Shown: positions 44,601-53,938 of the stretch, piece by piece
How the letters are laid out: the number at the start of each line of letters is the position of its first letter
Numbering within the stretch: position 1 is the stretch's first letter
Assembly: GCA_022605405.1 (NCBI GenBank)
Contig: JABYQQ010000026.1
Location: 1 to 64,000 of the forward strand
Source of the DNA: Earliella scabrosa
Taxonomy: Eukaryota; Basidiomycota; Agaricomycetes; Polyporales; Polyporaceae
DNA length: 64,000 nucleotides
Direction: 5' to 3'
Translations under genes and position numbers: made by a program
Notes under the pieces: model-generated
Told to the model about the DNA's origin: nothing
The model's input: the letters and a program-made list of their open reading frames with translations, nothing else
Database searches by the model: none

Positions 44601-47600
44601 CAGATCGCCATTGAGGAACACGGTCTTGACATCCATTGACTCGATGTCCCAGTCCTCAAGCGCTGCATGCGCGAGAAGGTACCGGATAGACTCGAACCGC
44701 GCCACAGGGGAGAAGGTCTCGTGATAGTCCTCGCCCCACACCTGAGTGAAACCCTTAGCGACTAGACGAGCTTTGTACCGCCCATCGTGCTTGATGTCAT
44801 AGACCCAGCGGTTAGAGACCACGTGCCGATCTTTCGGACGAGGGACAAGGACCCAAGTCTTATTCTCGAGCAACGAGTCATACTCCGCTTTCTCCGCATC
44901 GCGCCATTTCTCAGCTACAGGCGACTTCATGGCTTCCTTGTGGGAGTTCGGAATGCCAGTTTTGTACTGAGACGCCATGAGAAACATGAGAAGCGCTTGG
45001 TCCTCTCGCTGCGTGCCATCCGGATCAGTCCGGGCATCGACTTTAGCCGGTGGCTCGTCGCCGTACACGTTATCACGAGTCTTCGACTCGGACCGTTTAC
45101 CCGCGTTCTCATGCCGTGGTCTGTCACGTGCAAGGCTGGGAGGCTGTTCTCCCACTGGAGGGTGACGTCCTCGCTTGTGAGCAGGCTTAGGTGGAGGTAC
45201 AGCAGGCGGTTGAGGCGGTTGCGGCGGTGGAGGAGCAGGGGCGTCAGCTGGAGGAGGCGCTTCAGCTGGAGGAGGCTGAGCATCCGCTGGAGGGTCAGGT
45301 GGTAGATCTGGGAGATCAGGAACAATCTCGGGATGGAGGTCGTCCTCATGACCGTCGACATCAGCTTCGGAAGCCTTATCAGACTGATCATCTGGGAACG
45401 GATGGTCATCCGGGGTAACAGGATGATTGCCGGGGAGTTTACGAGCAGGGAAAGACTCTTCATCGAATGTCACATCGCGAGACACTACGATAGAGCGGTT
45501 GGCTGGATTCCAAAACTTATACCCCTTGGAACCAGACTCATACCCCACGAAGATCATCTCGACAGCCTTCTTGTCGAGTTTCCCTTCGCGCTTTGCCTTC
45601 TGCACGTGTACAAAGGCTTTGCACCCAAACACTCGGAAGTAGGAGACGTCCGGAACGGTTCCGTCCCACTTGGTGATGGGGCATTGCCATTTGTGTCGAC
45701 GCATCGGTTGACGATTGTAGATATGAACGGCTGCATCAACGGCGAGTTGCCAGAAACCGTGACTAAGACCTGCCTGATGGAGCATGGCCATGGCTTTTTC
45801 GACGATAGTACGGTTCCAGCGCTCAGCGCGTCCATTCTGCTGCGGAGAGCCAGGCATAGTCTTCTGGTGCTCGATCCCGTGCGAACGAAGAAGCTCAGAG
45901 AACTCGGTAGAAGTGTATTCTCCCCCTCGGTCCGAGCGGACCTTCTTGATCTTTCGACCGGTCTGGGTCTCAGCCCACGCCTTGTAGTCGAGGAACGCTT
46001 GGAACGCATCCGACTTCGACTTAAGGTAGTAAGCACGGGCGAGTCCGGAGTAGTCATCAATGAAACCGGCGAAATACTTGTAACCTCCGATAGCTTGTGT
46101 GCGCATCGGGCCATCAAGATCGGTGTGAACGAGCTCGAGTGGTTCCGTAGCACGCTTATCAGAAGGTGGAAAGGGGAGACGAGTGGATTTGCCCCAGGCA
46201 CATCCCTCACACGGTTCATCTTCGTCTTCAGGGGAATCAACAGAATCAACCCCTCGGACGTTCTTCGGGAGATGGCGCAGCGCGTCCTTGCCGAGATGAC
46301 CAAAGCGACGGTGCAAGGTACGAAAGCGGCTGACGTTAAGATGAACACGCTGGCCATTGTGAAGTTCGAGCTTAGCCCAGTAGATATTGCTCAGGACGTT
46401 GTACTCCGCTTCAAGGATCTTGCGACCCTTGATCCGAATCGTCGAACCAAATTTGACAGCGCCTTCTGGCAGCTTGTCAAAGATGCACATCTTCCCATCT
46501 CCTTGGACAAGGGAGTACCCGTTGCGCTCAATGGTGCCTGTCGAGAAGATACGACCTCTCAACTTCGGGATGTAGTACACATGGGTGAGCGCGATCGGAA
46601 CCTTGTCACCATCAACCCAAGTGTTACCACGGACCGTGCCCTTCCCGAGAGCAAGGATCATGTTGCTCGCATCAGCAGTATTGAAGCTGATGGGCGTATC
46701 AAACGGTTGATACTCGGAGAAGTCACTTAGGTCGCCCGTGATATGTTGAGAGGCACCTGAGTCCATCAGCCATGCAGTCCAGTTCTCACTAGAGGCAACA
46801 AGGGCCTCGGGGTAGAAAGAACCAACAATGTTAGACGACGCGACTACATTTACAGACTGAGACTCGACGACGGTATGCGCATGGGGCTGATTGTCCTTGT
46901 TATTCCCTTTGTCCTTGTCCTTATCCTTGTCCTTCGCCTTTCCCTTTCCCTTGCCTTTGCCCTTGGGCTTCTTCTCGGGATGCTTGTCCCAGCAGTTGGA
47001 CTCATGATGATTAGAGCCACCGCAGTGAGAGCAAGGACCCTTAGGCTTAGGCTTGGTCTGCGAGACCCGGTTCGCGGATTGTCCGGCCTTGCGCAGCGAC
47101 TCCTCGGCCAAGGTCTTGGACATGATGTCCTCGACGGTGACCTTGTCGACATCGATGGTCGCCATGAGCGCAGAGATCATAGACCGATAGGACTCCGGAA
47201 TCTTCGACAGAAGGAGGAGGGCCTTCATCTGGGCAGAGAGCGTCACCTTGTTCTTGGTGATGTCATCCATGCGGTTGACGATACGCATCATCTGATCCTG
47301 CAGGGACTTCTGCTCGTTTATCCGAGGTTCAGCCACAAGGGTCTCGAACTGTCCCCAGACATGAGCACTGTTCGGCGTGCCAAACTTGTCCTTCAGGGAC
47401 TTCCACATGTCTGCTGCGGTCTGTTCCCGAGATGTAGTGGTAGAGGACCCACTGGTTGTAACGGTGTCGAGAATTTCCGCATCGAGGATGTAATGGAAGC
47501 TCTGAGCGACCCGCATGTACATCATGCCGCGAGCCTGCCCGTCGAGCTTGTCCCAGGACTCCTGCTTGTCGGCAGCAGTTGGACGTTTGGTCTTGCCGTT

Positions 47601-50600
47601 GACGACGTCCCAACAGCCCATGAAGATGAAGTAGCCCTTCATCTTGGCAGACCAGTCGGTGTACTGGTTCGCCGACGAAAGGGAAGGGATAGAGTCGAGC
47701 TTGACGTCTCCCATGATTGATAAGAGAAAGTGCGATGAGTCGAGGTAGTCCTCCGAGAAGTCTACAGATGTTGTTACCGGTGTGACCGGCGGAAGCGGTG
47801 TTGCGATAGGAGGAGGTAACTCGACGAGAGGAGGAGGGAGAGTCTCGAATGGCTCAGGGATAACCTCCGGAGTAGGAGGGATTAGGACGATGAAAGGAAG
47901 AGGAGTGGTATAGGGTGTGTCTGATGCGACTGGAAGGGCAGTGTTGACTCCAGCAAGGAAATCCTCCTGATCGGGTGATGGAAGAGCCCACTTGAATGTG
48001 CCAGGATATTTTTCGGGTCGGACTCCGTTGTACCGATGAGGACAAAGTTCTCGGTTACAGTTGTACCAGAAGCCGTCCGAGTGGAGATGAGAGTCCGAAG
48101 GGAACTCCTCGTCTAGGATGTGGGGACGATCCCGGCAAGAATCAGCAGTGGGTACGTAGTCAGAGGAGTCAGATGACGACTGGGAGTCAATCAGATCCTC
48201 GACTTCCGCCTCAGAGAGAGGAGATGCTGGTGTCGGCTCCAAAACTGTGGTCTAGAAGGGTGCGATGATTGACGATGCCACGTGCGAAACGGTAGATGGG
48301 GAACACCTATTGAGGCGAGCCAAGAAAGTCAGGAAGCTGGAGATCCCGACAATCTGGATAGAAGTTGCCAACTGTGCCCAGAAAGACTATAGTAGCTATA
48401 CGAGAGCAAAGGGTACGGTAAGGAGGGTCCACACGGTTGTCCTCCGTCTCCAAAGGTGATAAGCACCCCGGATACAACTGCTGGCGGGCGCAAGTGCGTG
48501 GCCTGGCAGAGGGATACCTGAAAGCCCAAATGCCTCGAGAGCACAACAGGCTGTACAACAGTACTAGCTACGCGACAACTATACAAAAGCGCTCAGGGCT
48601 GCGTCACGAGCGCAGGAATGTCCCCCTGGCAGCAGTGTCGGCGGGCACAGTCAAGAGGTGAGGAAAGATGGAGGGAGCACGGGCAGAGAGTCGACGAAGA
48701 GAGAGGTGTGCGCACGAAGATGTCGACGAAGTAGCAACCGGTCAGAGCGCAGGGCTCATAACCTGATGAACTTCAGACCTGGAAGGCTGGGAGCCGACTG
48801 TAAGTCGAACAGAGAGAGATCTTCAGTCAGTGAGCGAACGACTATATTGCATAGATAAGTACCTGTAAGTCGAACAGAGAGAGACTACAAGTACTTAGTC
48901 AGTAAGTAAGTAGAAGGCATATGTATGTAAGAGACTTACTCTTCAGTCAGTGAGCGAACGACTGAAGAGCAGAGGCGAAATGTGAGCTGCTTATATAGAT
49001 GTAGGGAAGGTAGCTGAGTAAGCGTAGAAAGCAGTCACATGTTAGCCACAAGACGATGAGTAAGAGGCATACGAGGCTATGGTGCGAGGATGAGTCAGTA
49101 TGACGTGAGGATGAGCACCAAGTCTGAGTCAGACATAAGGTCTGGAACTATCCGGAACATCGTAGAACGCACTGGTACGTAGAGGTAAAGTCCGGAAAGA
49201 AAGAACTATCGTACAGATGCAGAGTTATCTATATATAGTAACGAAGAAGCATAGCCCATGCTGTGCGTCATGTGAACGCATAGCCACAAGTCCATATGGG
49301 GACATATCGGTCCGGACAGTGCCGGATAACCCTAAGTTCAACACAAGGCTCAAACTGGGCAGCAAGCTCTGGATCGAGGGCGACAAGAGTCGGAAGATTA
49401 GTGAGGGGTATGATAACATCTGCGATGTAGCGCGAGTTGTTGCCAACGATGGAAGGATGGACGTCATCAAGATAGGCAAAGCTGAAATCTTCATCGGGTC
49501 CGAAGAGAGAGAGCAGAGCAGTGGCGATGAGAAATGGTGAGACTGGCAGAGGACCAACACCTAGGCGAGCAATGAACAGTCCACACAGGGCTCCAAAAGT
49601 GCGCCATGAAGCTGTGCGAGACACATTGGTGGTGCTGTTGTCAAGAAAGACTGGATGTTTGTATCCACCTCGCTCATTCCAGAACGCTGCATTGGTGGTC
49701 ATCTGGCGAACTGCCTCAAGAAGCATCGCACGACAAACTCCTGCACCAACCGCCTCCCCACTATGGACAAGAGGAGTCAGTTTATGGTGCGCGCATACAG
49801 ACACTGACAGATCTCTTACGCTGATATGTGAGGACTCCAGGCTGCAGCAAAGTCGTACACCTCAAACTCGGTGAACTTTGTAACTCCAGCCGAGTGTTCC
49901 CAATCCTCGCGAGTCCATGAAATTGGATGTTCATGAATATGCAGAAGATACGCGAGAAGAGCAGCACCCAGTTGCTGAGGTGTCTGTGCAGCCAGCTCAA
50001 TGGCCAACTCGGCTCCTCGGCACTCCCAGCGAGAGTCGGAGACTCTCTCGCACCATTCCTGGAGCTCAGTGGTACAGGGGAGAGCTGGATCAGGAAGGAC
50101 AATGGTGTTTGCAGCCATCGTTGTGGTCGTACTCGTCGGAGTCGGGACCCGAGTGGTCGTACTTGGAGTCGGAACCCGAGTGGTCGTACTCGTCGGAGTC
50201 AGGACTCGAGTGGTCGTACTCGGAGTTGGGACCCGAGTGGTCGTACTCGGAGTCGGGACTCCTCGAGTGGTCGTACTCGTCGGAGTGGGAACCCGAGTGG
50301 TCGTACTCGGAGTCGGGACTCCTCGAGTGGTCGTACTCGTCGGAGTGGGAACCCGAGTGGTCGTACTCGGAGTCGGGACTCCTCGAGTGGTCGTACTCGT
50401 CGGAGTGGGAACCCGAGTGGTCATACTCGGAGTCGGGACTCCTCGAGTGGTCGTACTCGGAGTCGGGACCCGAGTGGTCGTACTCGGAGTCGGGACCCGA
50501 GTGGTCGTACTCATCGGAGTGGGGACCCGAGTGGTCGTACTCGGAGTCAGGACTCGAGTGGTCGTACTCGGAGTCGGGACTCCTCGAGTGGTCGTACTCG

Positions 50601-52953
50601 TCGGAGTGGGAACCCGGGTGGTCGTACTCGGAGTCGGGACTCCTCGAGTGGTCGTACTCGTCGGAGTGGGAACCCGGGTGGTCGTACTCGGAGTCGGGAC
50701 TCGAGTGGTCATACTCGGAGTTGGAACTCGAGTCGTCGCACTTGGAGTTGAGACTCGAGTGGTGTCCAGATTGGCGACCAGCTGGGAAAATGATGGAAAC
50801 CGAGTTTCATCTGGGTCCGAGTCTGATTCAGGCATCTTTTCAGCATCGATGCCAGGGGCCGAGACAAGCGACATTGTGTCGAGAGCAGGTGTCAAAGAGG
50901 ACGAAGCTCCAGGAATGAGTAGTGGAGTGAGAGATGGGTGTCGAACTTGCGAAACTGACCCAGTGTGCCGCTTGCGAGCTGGTTGGTCTTCGGGGCTTTG
51001 AGGAGAGCGAGGATGTACTCGTGAAGAACCAGGGACACGCGGAGGTGTAGTCTGCATCGTGACTTCGTCATATCGTCCAGGTTGGCGCTGGCAGAGATCG
51101 CATGGGGGACACAGCTCGTCATCGCACGCAACAGTTGCAGGGGGAGTCCATCGTGCGCGAGTACGGTACTTGATGAATGTGAGAAAGCGGCGGTATGCAG
51201 TGCAGTAATGGGCTTTGTCATGACAAGCACAATGACGATCGGAGACGAGATCAGGAGTGAGAGGAAGGGAGATAGTTTTGGTCTTTGGGCCTATGCACCA
51301 CGGTGAGCAACAGGAAAATGATGTTGTCCATAGCACATACAAATGATGATGAGACATATGTTCTTGTCCGTGGGATGAGTGAACAGCTTTGTGAGGCGTT
51401 GAAGTGTGATATCGACACCATTGTAATCGGCCCATTCGAGGTAGAAAGAACCACCAGCCTGATTGGTGCGCTTCTTCATCATAACACCCCAGTCAAGCAT
51501 ATCGTAAGTGCGAGGAGCTGCATGCGACATGGACTCGGCTGCTGGTGGCGAGGGAAGCACGAGTCCAACATTGTGAAGATGATCAGTAACGAGAGTATCG
51601 ATGTGGGACCAGATCTGTTCGGTGTGAGAAGCAGTGAAGTTGGTCTCGATAAGAAGATTGTGGGTGCGAAGAGTAGTGAGAATAGATGCGAGATGGTTAT
51701 TGTAGATCTGAACATTGAGCTGGCAAGGGAAGATGGCATGACCAAGTCGTCGGACTTCAGGGCCATCCTGTTGAACATATTAGTGTGCGATGTAGTCAGC
51801 GAGTGAAAGTGCATACAGCGATTGGAAAAATGGCTATCTGAGCATGGGTGGTGACGATAACTGGTCCTGAGGCAGTTACCGATGACGATCCTCGTGTAAC
51901 CTTGATCGTGTTTGCTCCAGCATGTTGGGGAAGGTTGCGGCGGGCACTTGCGCTGCGCTGTGCAGTGATGTTTCGTCCCATCGCGAGAGAATTTGCAAGA
52001 GCTGTAATCGGAGAGACTTCGTTGAGAGGGACACTCATCGCAGATATTGGACGAGTATTGTACGACAGACCAGAGGGTGCTGTGAAACCTGAGGGTGCTG
52101 TGAAACCAGAGGGAAGAGAGGCAGAGCGAGTATGCATAGGAGGAGGATACATAGACATAGTGGGAGAAGGGACTGGCATGTTCGATGGGGGAGTCGGCAT
52201 CATGGGCAAGGAGGTGGGCATAGTAGTAGGGATGTATTGCGAAGCAGCTGACAGTGAAGGAGGCATAGATTGAGAAGGGAGCATAGATGAAGAACTGGAC
52301 GAGATGTTAGGAGAGGGAACCCCTGGGGCTGACATCGCCGAGGCAATGAACGACGAAGCCGAATACGATCCCACAGGAGATTGCCCAGTTTGAGAAGATG
52401 AGAGACGAGGGTCAGACATGGGATTAGCCTGAGGAAGTCTGTTGCGAATCTGAGTCAGGAGTCTTAAGTGAGATAGCCTGAAACTCGCACCCAAGGTGAT
52501 GTTGAGTCCGATCCTGACCACAGACACATTGTGCTCTTGGAGTGTGGCGATCGTGAAGATTCAGCTGTAGAAGCTGGCTATAGAGCTGCACAAAATGACA
52601 GAAATAGGACAAACATACAGGATGAAAGCCTCCACATAACCCATTCAGCGACGACGAACAGCCTGAAAGATAGGCGATCGCAACCTGCTGCTGGGTCGCA
52701 TCGAGAAGTTGAAGTTCAGGAGTATGCTGGAACCAGGTATGTTCGCACATAGCACACTGGGACTGTGGGTGCATAGGAATCTAGTAGCAGTTAACGACTG
52801 GTTAGTGACAGCCAATAACCCGACTCCAAAGCAACCGACAGGAGTATATCCAGTTCCGACTTGGACGATAAAGGCTGTACAAAGACATTGATTCATGATA
52901 CATTTTGTGCGAGGATACAGAGGAGGAACAGTGGGCGAAGGGGGAGCAGACAT
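41697..52953 (-). CDS. HECT-like protein with Cys-rich N-terminus, interrupted by copia copy 2
   Basis: The minus-strand gene starts MSAPPSPTVPPLYP at 52953. The N-terminus has Cys/His modules (KCIMNQCLC, QCAMCEHTWFQH, AQCVCGQDRTQHH). A Ser/Pro-rich linker (51840-52430) follows, then an ordered domain near 51290-51780 containing GGSFYLEWADYNGVDITLQR. Next are a CDDELCPPCDLC motif, the Thr/Pro repeat (50110-50770), and the C-terminal HECT-like region: GAGVCRAMLLEAVRQM, PLPVSPFLIATALLSLFGPDEDF. Coding resumes beyond the copia insertion (42821-49343) at WISLQWND and continues through AFRDGLNVKVP and LRATALLRAVTDSELLP to a last exon (41697-41903) with GSWFMIHTCTANIDIRF. It matches an Agaricomycete family with a divergent C-terminal HECT-like domain. 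Whether it conjugates ubiquitin is unproven. Several introns in the first 600 codons are not fixed. Confidence 0.7.
42821..43398 (-). repeat. 3' LTR of copia copy 2
   Basis: 578 bp; lacks two bases of the TATATATAG run present in the other three LTRs. Confidence 0.9.
43399..43407 (-). other. Polypurine tract, copia copy 2
   Basis: Sense-strand GAGTGGGAG next to the 3' LTR, as in copy 1. Confidence 0.6.
43410..48242 (-). CDS. Copia Gag-Pol polyprotein, copy 2
   Basis: A 1,610-residue frame with the same domain order as copy 1 (Gag, CCHC knuckle, DSGAS protease, integrase, reverse transcriptase with YVDDLLLL, RNase H). By eye about ten residues differ from copy 1. These include P9L in the leader, changes in the Pro-rich spacer, A-to-V in KTAFLN of the reverse transcriptase and S-to-F in the RNase H motif SLSSTEAE. 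No stop or frameshift, so it is likely still functional. It differs from copy 1 also in LTR positions (GAAGGCATATG versus GAGAGCATATG), so the two are sister insertions rather than one duplicated event. Confidence 0.95.
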   Translation of the reverse strand: MEPTPASPLSEAEVEDLIDSQSSSDSSDYVPTADSCRDRPHILDEEFPSDSHLHSDGFWYNCNRELCPHRYNGVRPEKYPGTFKWALPSPDQEDFLAGVNTALPVASDTPYTTPLPFIVLIPPTPEVIPEPFETLPPPLVELPPPIATPLPPVTPVTTSVDFSEDYLDSSHFLLSIMGDVKLDSIPSLSSANQYTDWSAKMKGYFIFMGCWDVVNGKTKRPTAADKQESWDKLDGQARGMMYMRVAQSFHYILDAEILDTVTTSGSSTTTSREQTAADMWKSLKDKFGTPNSAHVWGQFETLVAEPRINEQKSLQDQMMRIVNRMDDITKNKVTLSAQMKALLLLSKIPESYRSMISALMATIDVDKVTVEDIMSKTLAEESLRKAGQSANRVSQTKPKPKGPCSHCGGSNHHESNCWDKHPEKKPKGKGKGKGKAKDKDKDKDKGNNKDNQPHAHTVVESQSVNVVASSNIVGSFYPEALVASSENWTAWLMDSGASQHITGDLSDFSEYQPFDTPISFNTADASNMILALGKGTVRGNTWVDGDKVPIALTHVYYIPKLRGRIFSTGTIERNGYSLVQGDGKMCIFDKLPEGAVKFGSTIRIKGRKILEAEYNVLSNIYWAKLELHNGQRVHLNVSRFRTLHRRFGHLGKDALRHLPKNVRGVDSVDSPEDEDEPCEGCAWGKSTRLPFPPSDKRATEPLELVHTDLDGPMRTQAIGGYKYFAGFIDDYSGLARAYYLKSKSDAFQAFLDYKAWAETQTGRKIKKVRSDRGGEYTSTEFSELLRSHGIEHQKTMPGSPQQNGRAERWNRTIVEKAMAMLHQAGLSHGFWQLAVDAAVHIYNRQPMRRHKWQCPITKWDGTVPDVSYFRVFGCKAFVHVQKAKREGKLDKKAVEMIFVGYESGSKGYKFWNPANRSIVVSRDVTFDEESFPARKLPGNHPVTPDDHPFPDDQSDKASEADVDGHEDDLHPEIVPDLPDLPPDPPADAQPPPAEAPPPADAPAPPPPQPPQPPAVPPPKPAHKRGRHPPVGEQPPSLARDRPRHENAGKRSESKTRDNVYGDEPPAKVDARTDPDGTQREDQALLMFLMASQYKTGIPNSHKEAMKSPVAEKWRDAEKAEYDSLLENKTWVLVPRPKDRHVVSNRWVYDIKHDGRYKARLVAKGFTQVWGEDYHETFSPVARFESIRYLLAHAALEDWDIESMDVKTVFLNGDLDEEIYMEQPEGWIVPGKEDHVCLLKKAIYGLKQASRQWNVKIHQSLISLGFKRTYSDAGIYVYRRQGGDHVTIVVLYVDDLLLLGDQPGHIQHVKRSLSKQYKMTDLGPVQRFLGLRITRDRATRIIEIDQEEYIQSVLERFHMADCKPSRTPLPAGAVLESSEHTATDASRQRYQSLIGSLLYAMLGTRPDIAFAVTRLSKFNANPSDAHLHYAKYVLRYLQGTKAYRLRYQGASNDGLISYSDSDWAEDRDDRHSTSGFIFLMAGAAISWASRRQPTISLFSTEAEYKAASDTCRQLVWLRTFGEELGDDMSRPTPMCLDNQGSIFLSVNPVIDRRTKHIEVRYHFIREQVELGSTEIFYVATADQLADALTKNVPLAIQSKFVQEIGLAYVTS
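48747..48763 (-). other. Primer binding site, copia copy 2
   Basis: GCGCAGGGCTCATAACC on the plus strand beside the 5' LTR, identical to copy 1 and matching the tRNA-Met anticodon arm. Confidence 0.65.
48764..49343 (-). repeat. 5' LTR of copia copy 2
   Basis: 580 bp with the same internal repeats and TATA-like box as the LTRs of copy 1. Confidence 0.9.
50110..50770 (-). repeat. Coding minisatellite in the HECT-like gene
   Basis: Units of 24-33 bp built on GAGTGGTCGTACTCGGAGTC encode TTRVPTPST and TSTTTRGVPTPS repeats, about 20 in all. Unit lengths are multiples of three, so the frame is kept, as expected for coding sequence. The plus-strand frames of 274-333 codons across it are mirror artefacts. 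Confidence 0.85.
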
Positions 52954-53074
52954 TGTGTTAGCAGAATCTGTATTCAGAAGGCAGCAGTTAACAAGACGAA
53001 GGCAAGGGCAAGGGCAAGAAGACCGATGCGACTCCAAGTCGCCTCACTGCAGCAATGCAGAGTGCTGACCTAAG

Positions 53075-53455
53075 GCTCACGATGATTCATCGTGAACCAC
53101 GATGTGCAGTTGTCACGATGAATCATCGTGAAACACCATGTGCCAGGATGTAGACATTCTAAACATAAGGACCACCGAGAACTTGTGCTACAATATCACT
53201 AAGAGTCTCACGATGAACCACAAAGATTCACGATGATGCCTTGGACAGCCAGCGAAGCTTGCAAGCGAGGAGGAAAAGAGGCTTCATGGGCCTTCACGAT
53301 GATTCATCGTGAATCATCGTGAATCATCGTGCCTGGGCGCTCGGCTATGGTCGTGAACACTCGTGATCATGCAAGTTCATCGGTGAACCTGCATGATCCC
53401 GAGTGTTCCCGAGTGTTCACCGATGATCCCGAGTGTTCATCCATGAATTCTCGTG
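53075..53455. repeat. Right subterminal repeat zone
   Basis: The inner part (53080-53325) has CACGATGATTCATCGTGAA-type palindromes. The outer part (53345-53455) has GTGTTCA, TGATCA and CCGAGTGTTC motifs. This mirrors the left end. Confidence 0.7.
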
Positions 53456-53468
53456 AAGGCGACGTTTC

Positions 53469-53498
53469 GGGGATTTTTGTCCAAAGGGGACCATCATA
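53469..53498 (-). repeat. Right terminal inverted repeat
   Basis: Inverted partner of 21310-21338; followed directly by CTGTAT. Confidence 0.65.
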
Positions 53499-53504
53499 CT
53501 GTAT
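53499..53504. repeat. Target-site duplication, right copy (CTGTAT)
   Basis: Matches 21304-21309. Confidence 0.6.
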
Positions 53505-53938
53505 ATAGGAGGGAGGACTACCTTCTGTATTAAGTAGGGGGCGGGATATTCGTAGAGATACTGCTAGAGTAAGGGAGAAGAGGATTCGGGTTTACTAGGC
53601 CTGGGAAAGGCCCCCCCTTAGACGGGTTTAGTAAACCATCAAACTGTGATGCCCAGGTGTCCGCTCGCAAGCTCGCGCCTCCTTCTGTCCCGTTTTGGTA
53701 GGCGCGCTAAAGTGCTTGCGACCGGACTGGCTGGCGAGTCTAGCGCAATCACTACGCATGTCCGCGCGAGGCGGAGTCATGTCGGATGCCTCGATACAAA
53801 ACCGCCGCTACGGAATGTTTTATACGGCTGTTCGCTTGGCTATGACTTTGATCTATTTAGTTTTGCTTCCCCTTCGACCGCTTCGTCCATTGGCAACTTC
53901 GATTCTTCCTCCTTTGCTTTTCCCAGACTTTGTCGTAT

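Larger units (their letters stand above)
42821..49343 (-). mobile_element. Ty1/copia retrotransposon, copy 2 (6,523 bp)
   Basis: Same structure as copy 1. LTRs are 42821-43398 (578 bp) and 48764-49343 (580 bp). Flanking duplication CAAGG at 42816-42820 and 49344-49348. The LTRs differ by a 2 bp deletion in a TA run and at least one substitution (GACGCGAGG versus GACGTGAGG), so it is slightly older than copy 1. It sits in the HECT-like gene in the same orientation. Confidence 0.95.
21310..53498. mobile_element. Composite 32.2 kb TIR element with integrase and accessory genes
   Basis: The left end (21310-21338) and the inverted right end (about 53469-53498) align over 29-30 bp with one or two single-base indels and a few mismatches. 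The outer part is TATGA(G)TGG, followed by a C run and then GGTCAAAAATACC versus GGACAAAAATCCC. CTGTAT stands directly outside both ends (21304-21309 and 53499-53504), as a 6 bp target duplication. Just inside each end comes a zone of TGATCA/TGTTCA-type short repeats and then a zone of TGAATCATCGTGAATC-type palindromes, in mirrored order. Inside are an RVE-type integrase gene, a dioxygenase-like gene, an unknown gene and a HECT-like gene, plus satellite DNA and two later copia insertions. Without copia DNA the length is about 19.1 kb. The superfamily is unassigned. A 6 bp duplication and RVE integrase recall Polintons, but no DNA polymerase, ATPase or capsid gene is seen. Confidence 0.65.

Noticed and set aside
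49917..51001. Plus-strand frames of 274-333 codons across the Thr/Pro minisatellite
   Set aside because: Mirror images of the minus-strand coding repeat of the HECT-like gene, which has flanking homologous domains.
21310..53498. Classifying the large element as a Polinton/Maverick
   Set aside because: The 6 bp duplication, RVE integrase and about 19 kb core length fit, but no DNA polymerase B, packaging ATPase, protease or capsid gene is visible and the terminal repeats are short.
21310..53498. Classifying the large element as a Starship
   Set aside because: No DUF3435 tyrosine recombinase is present; the recombinase is a DDE integrase.
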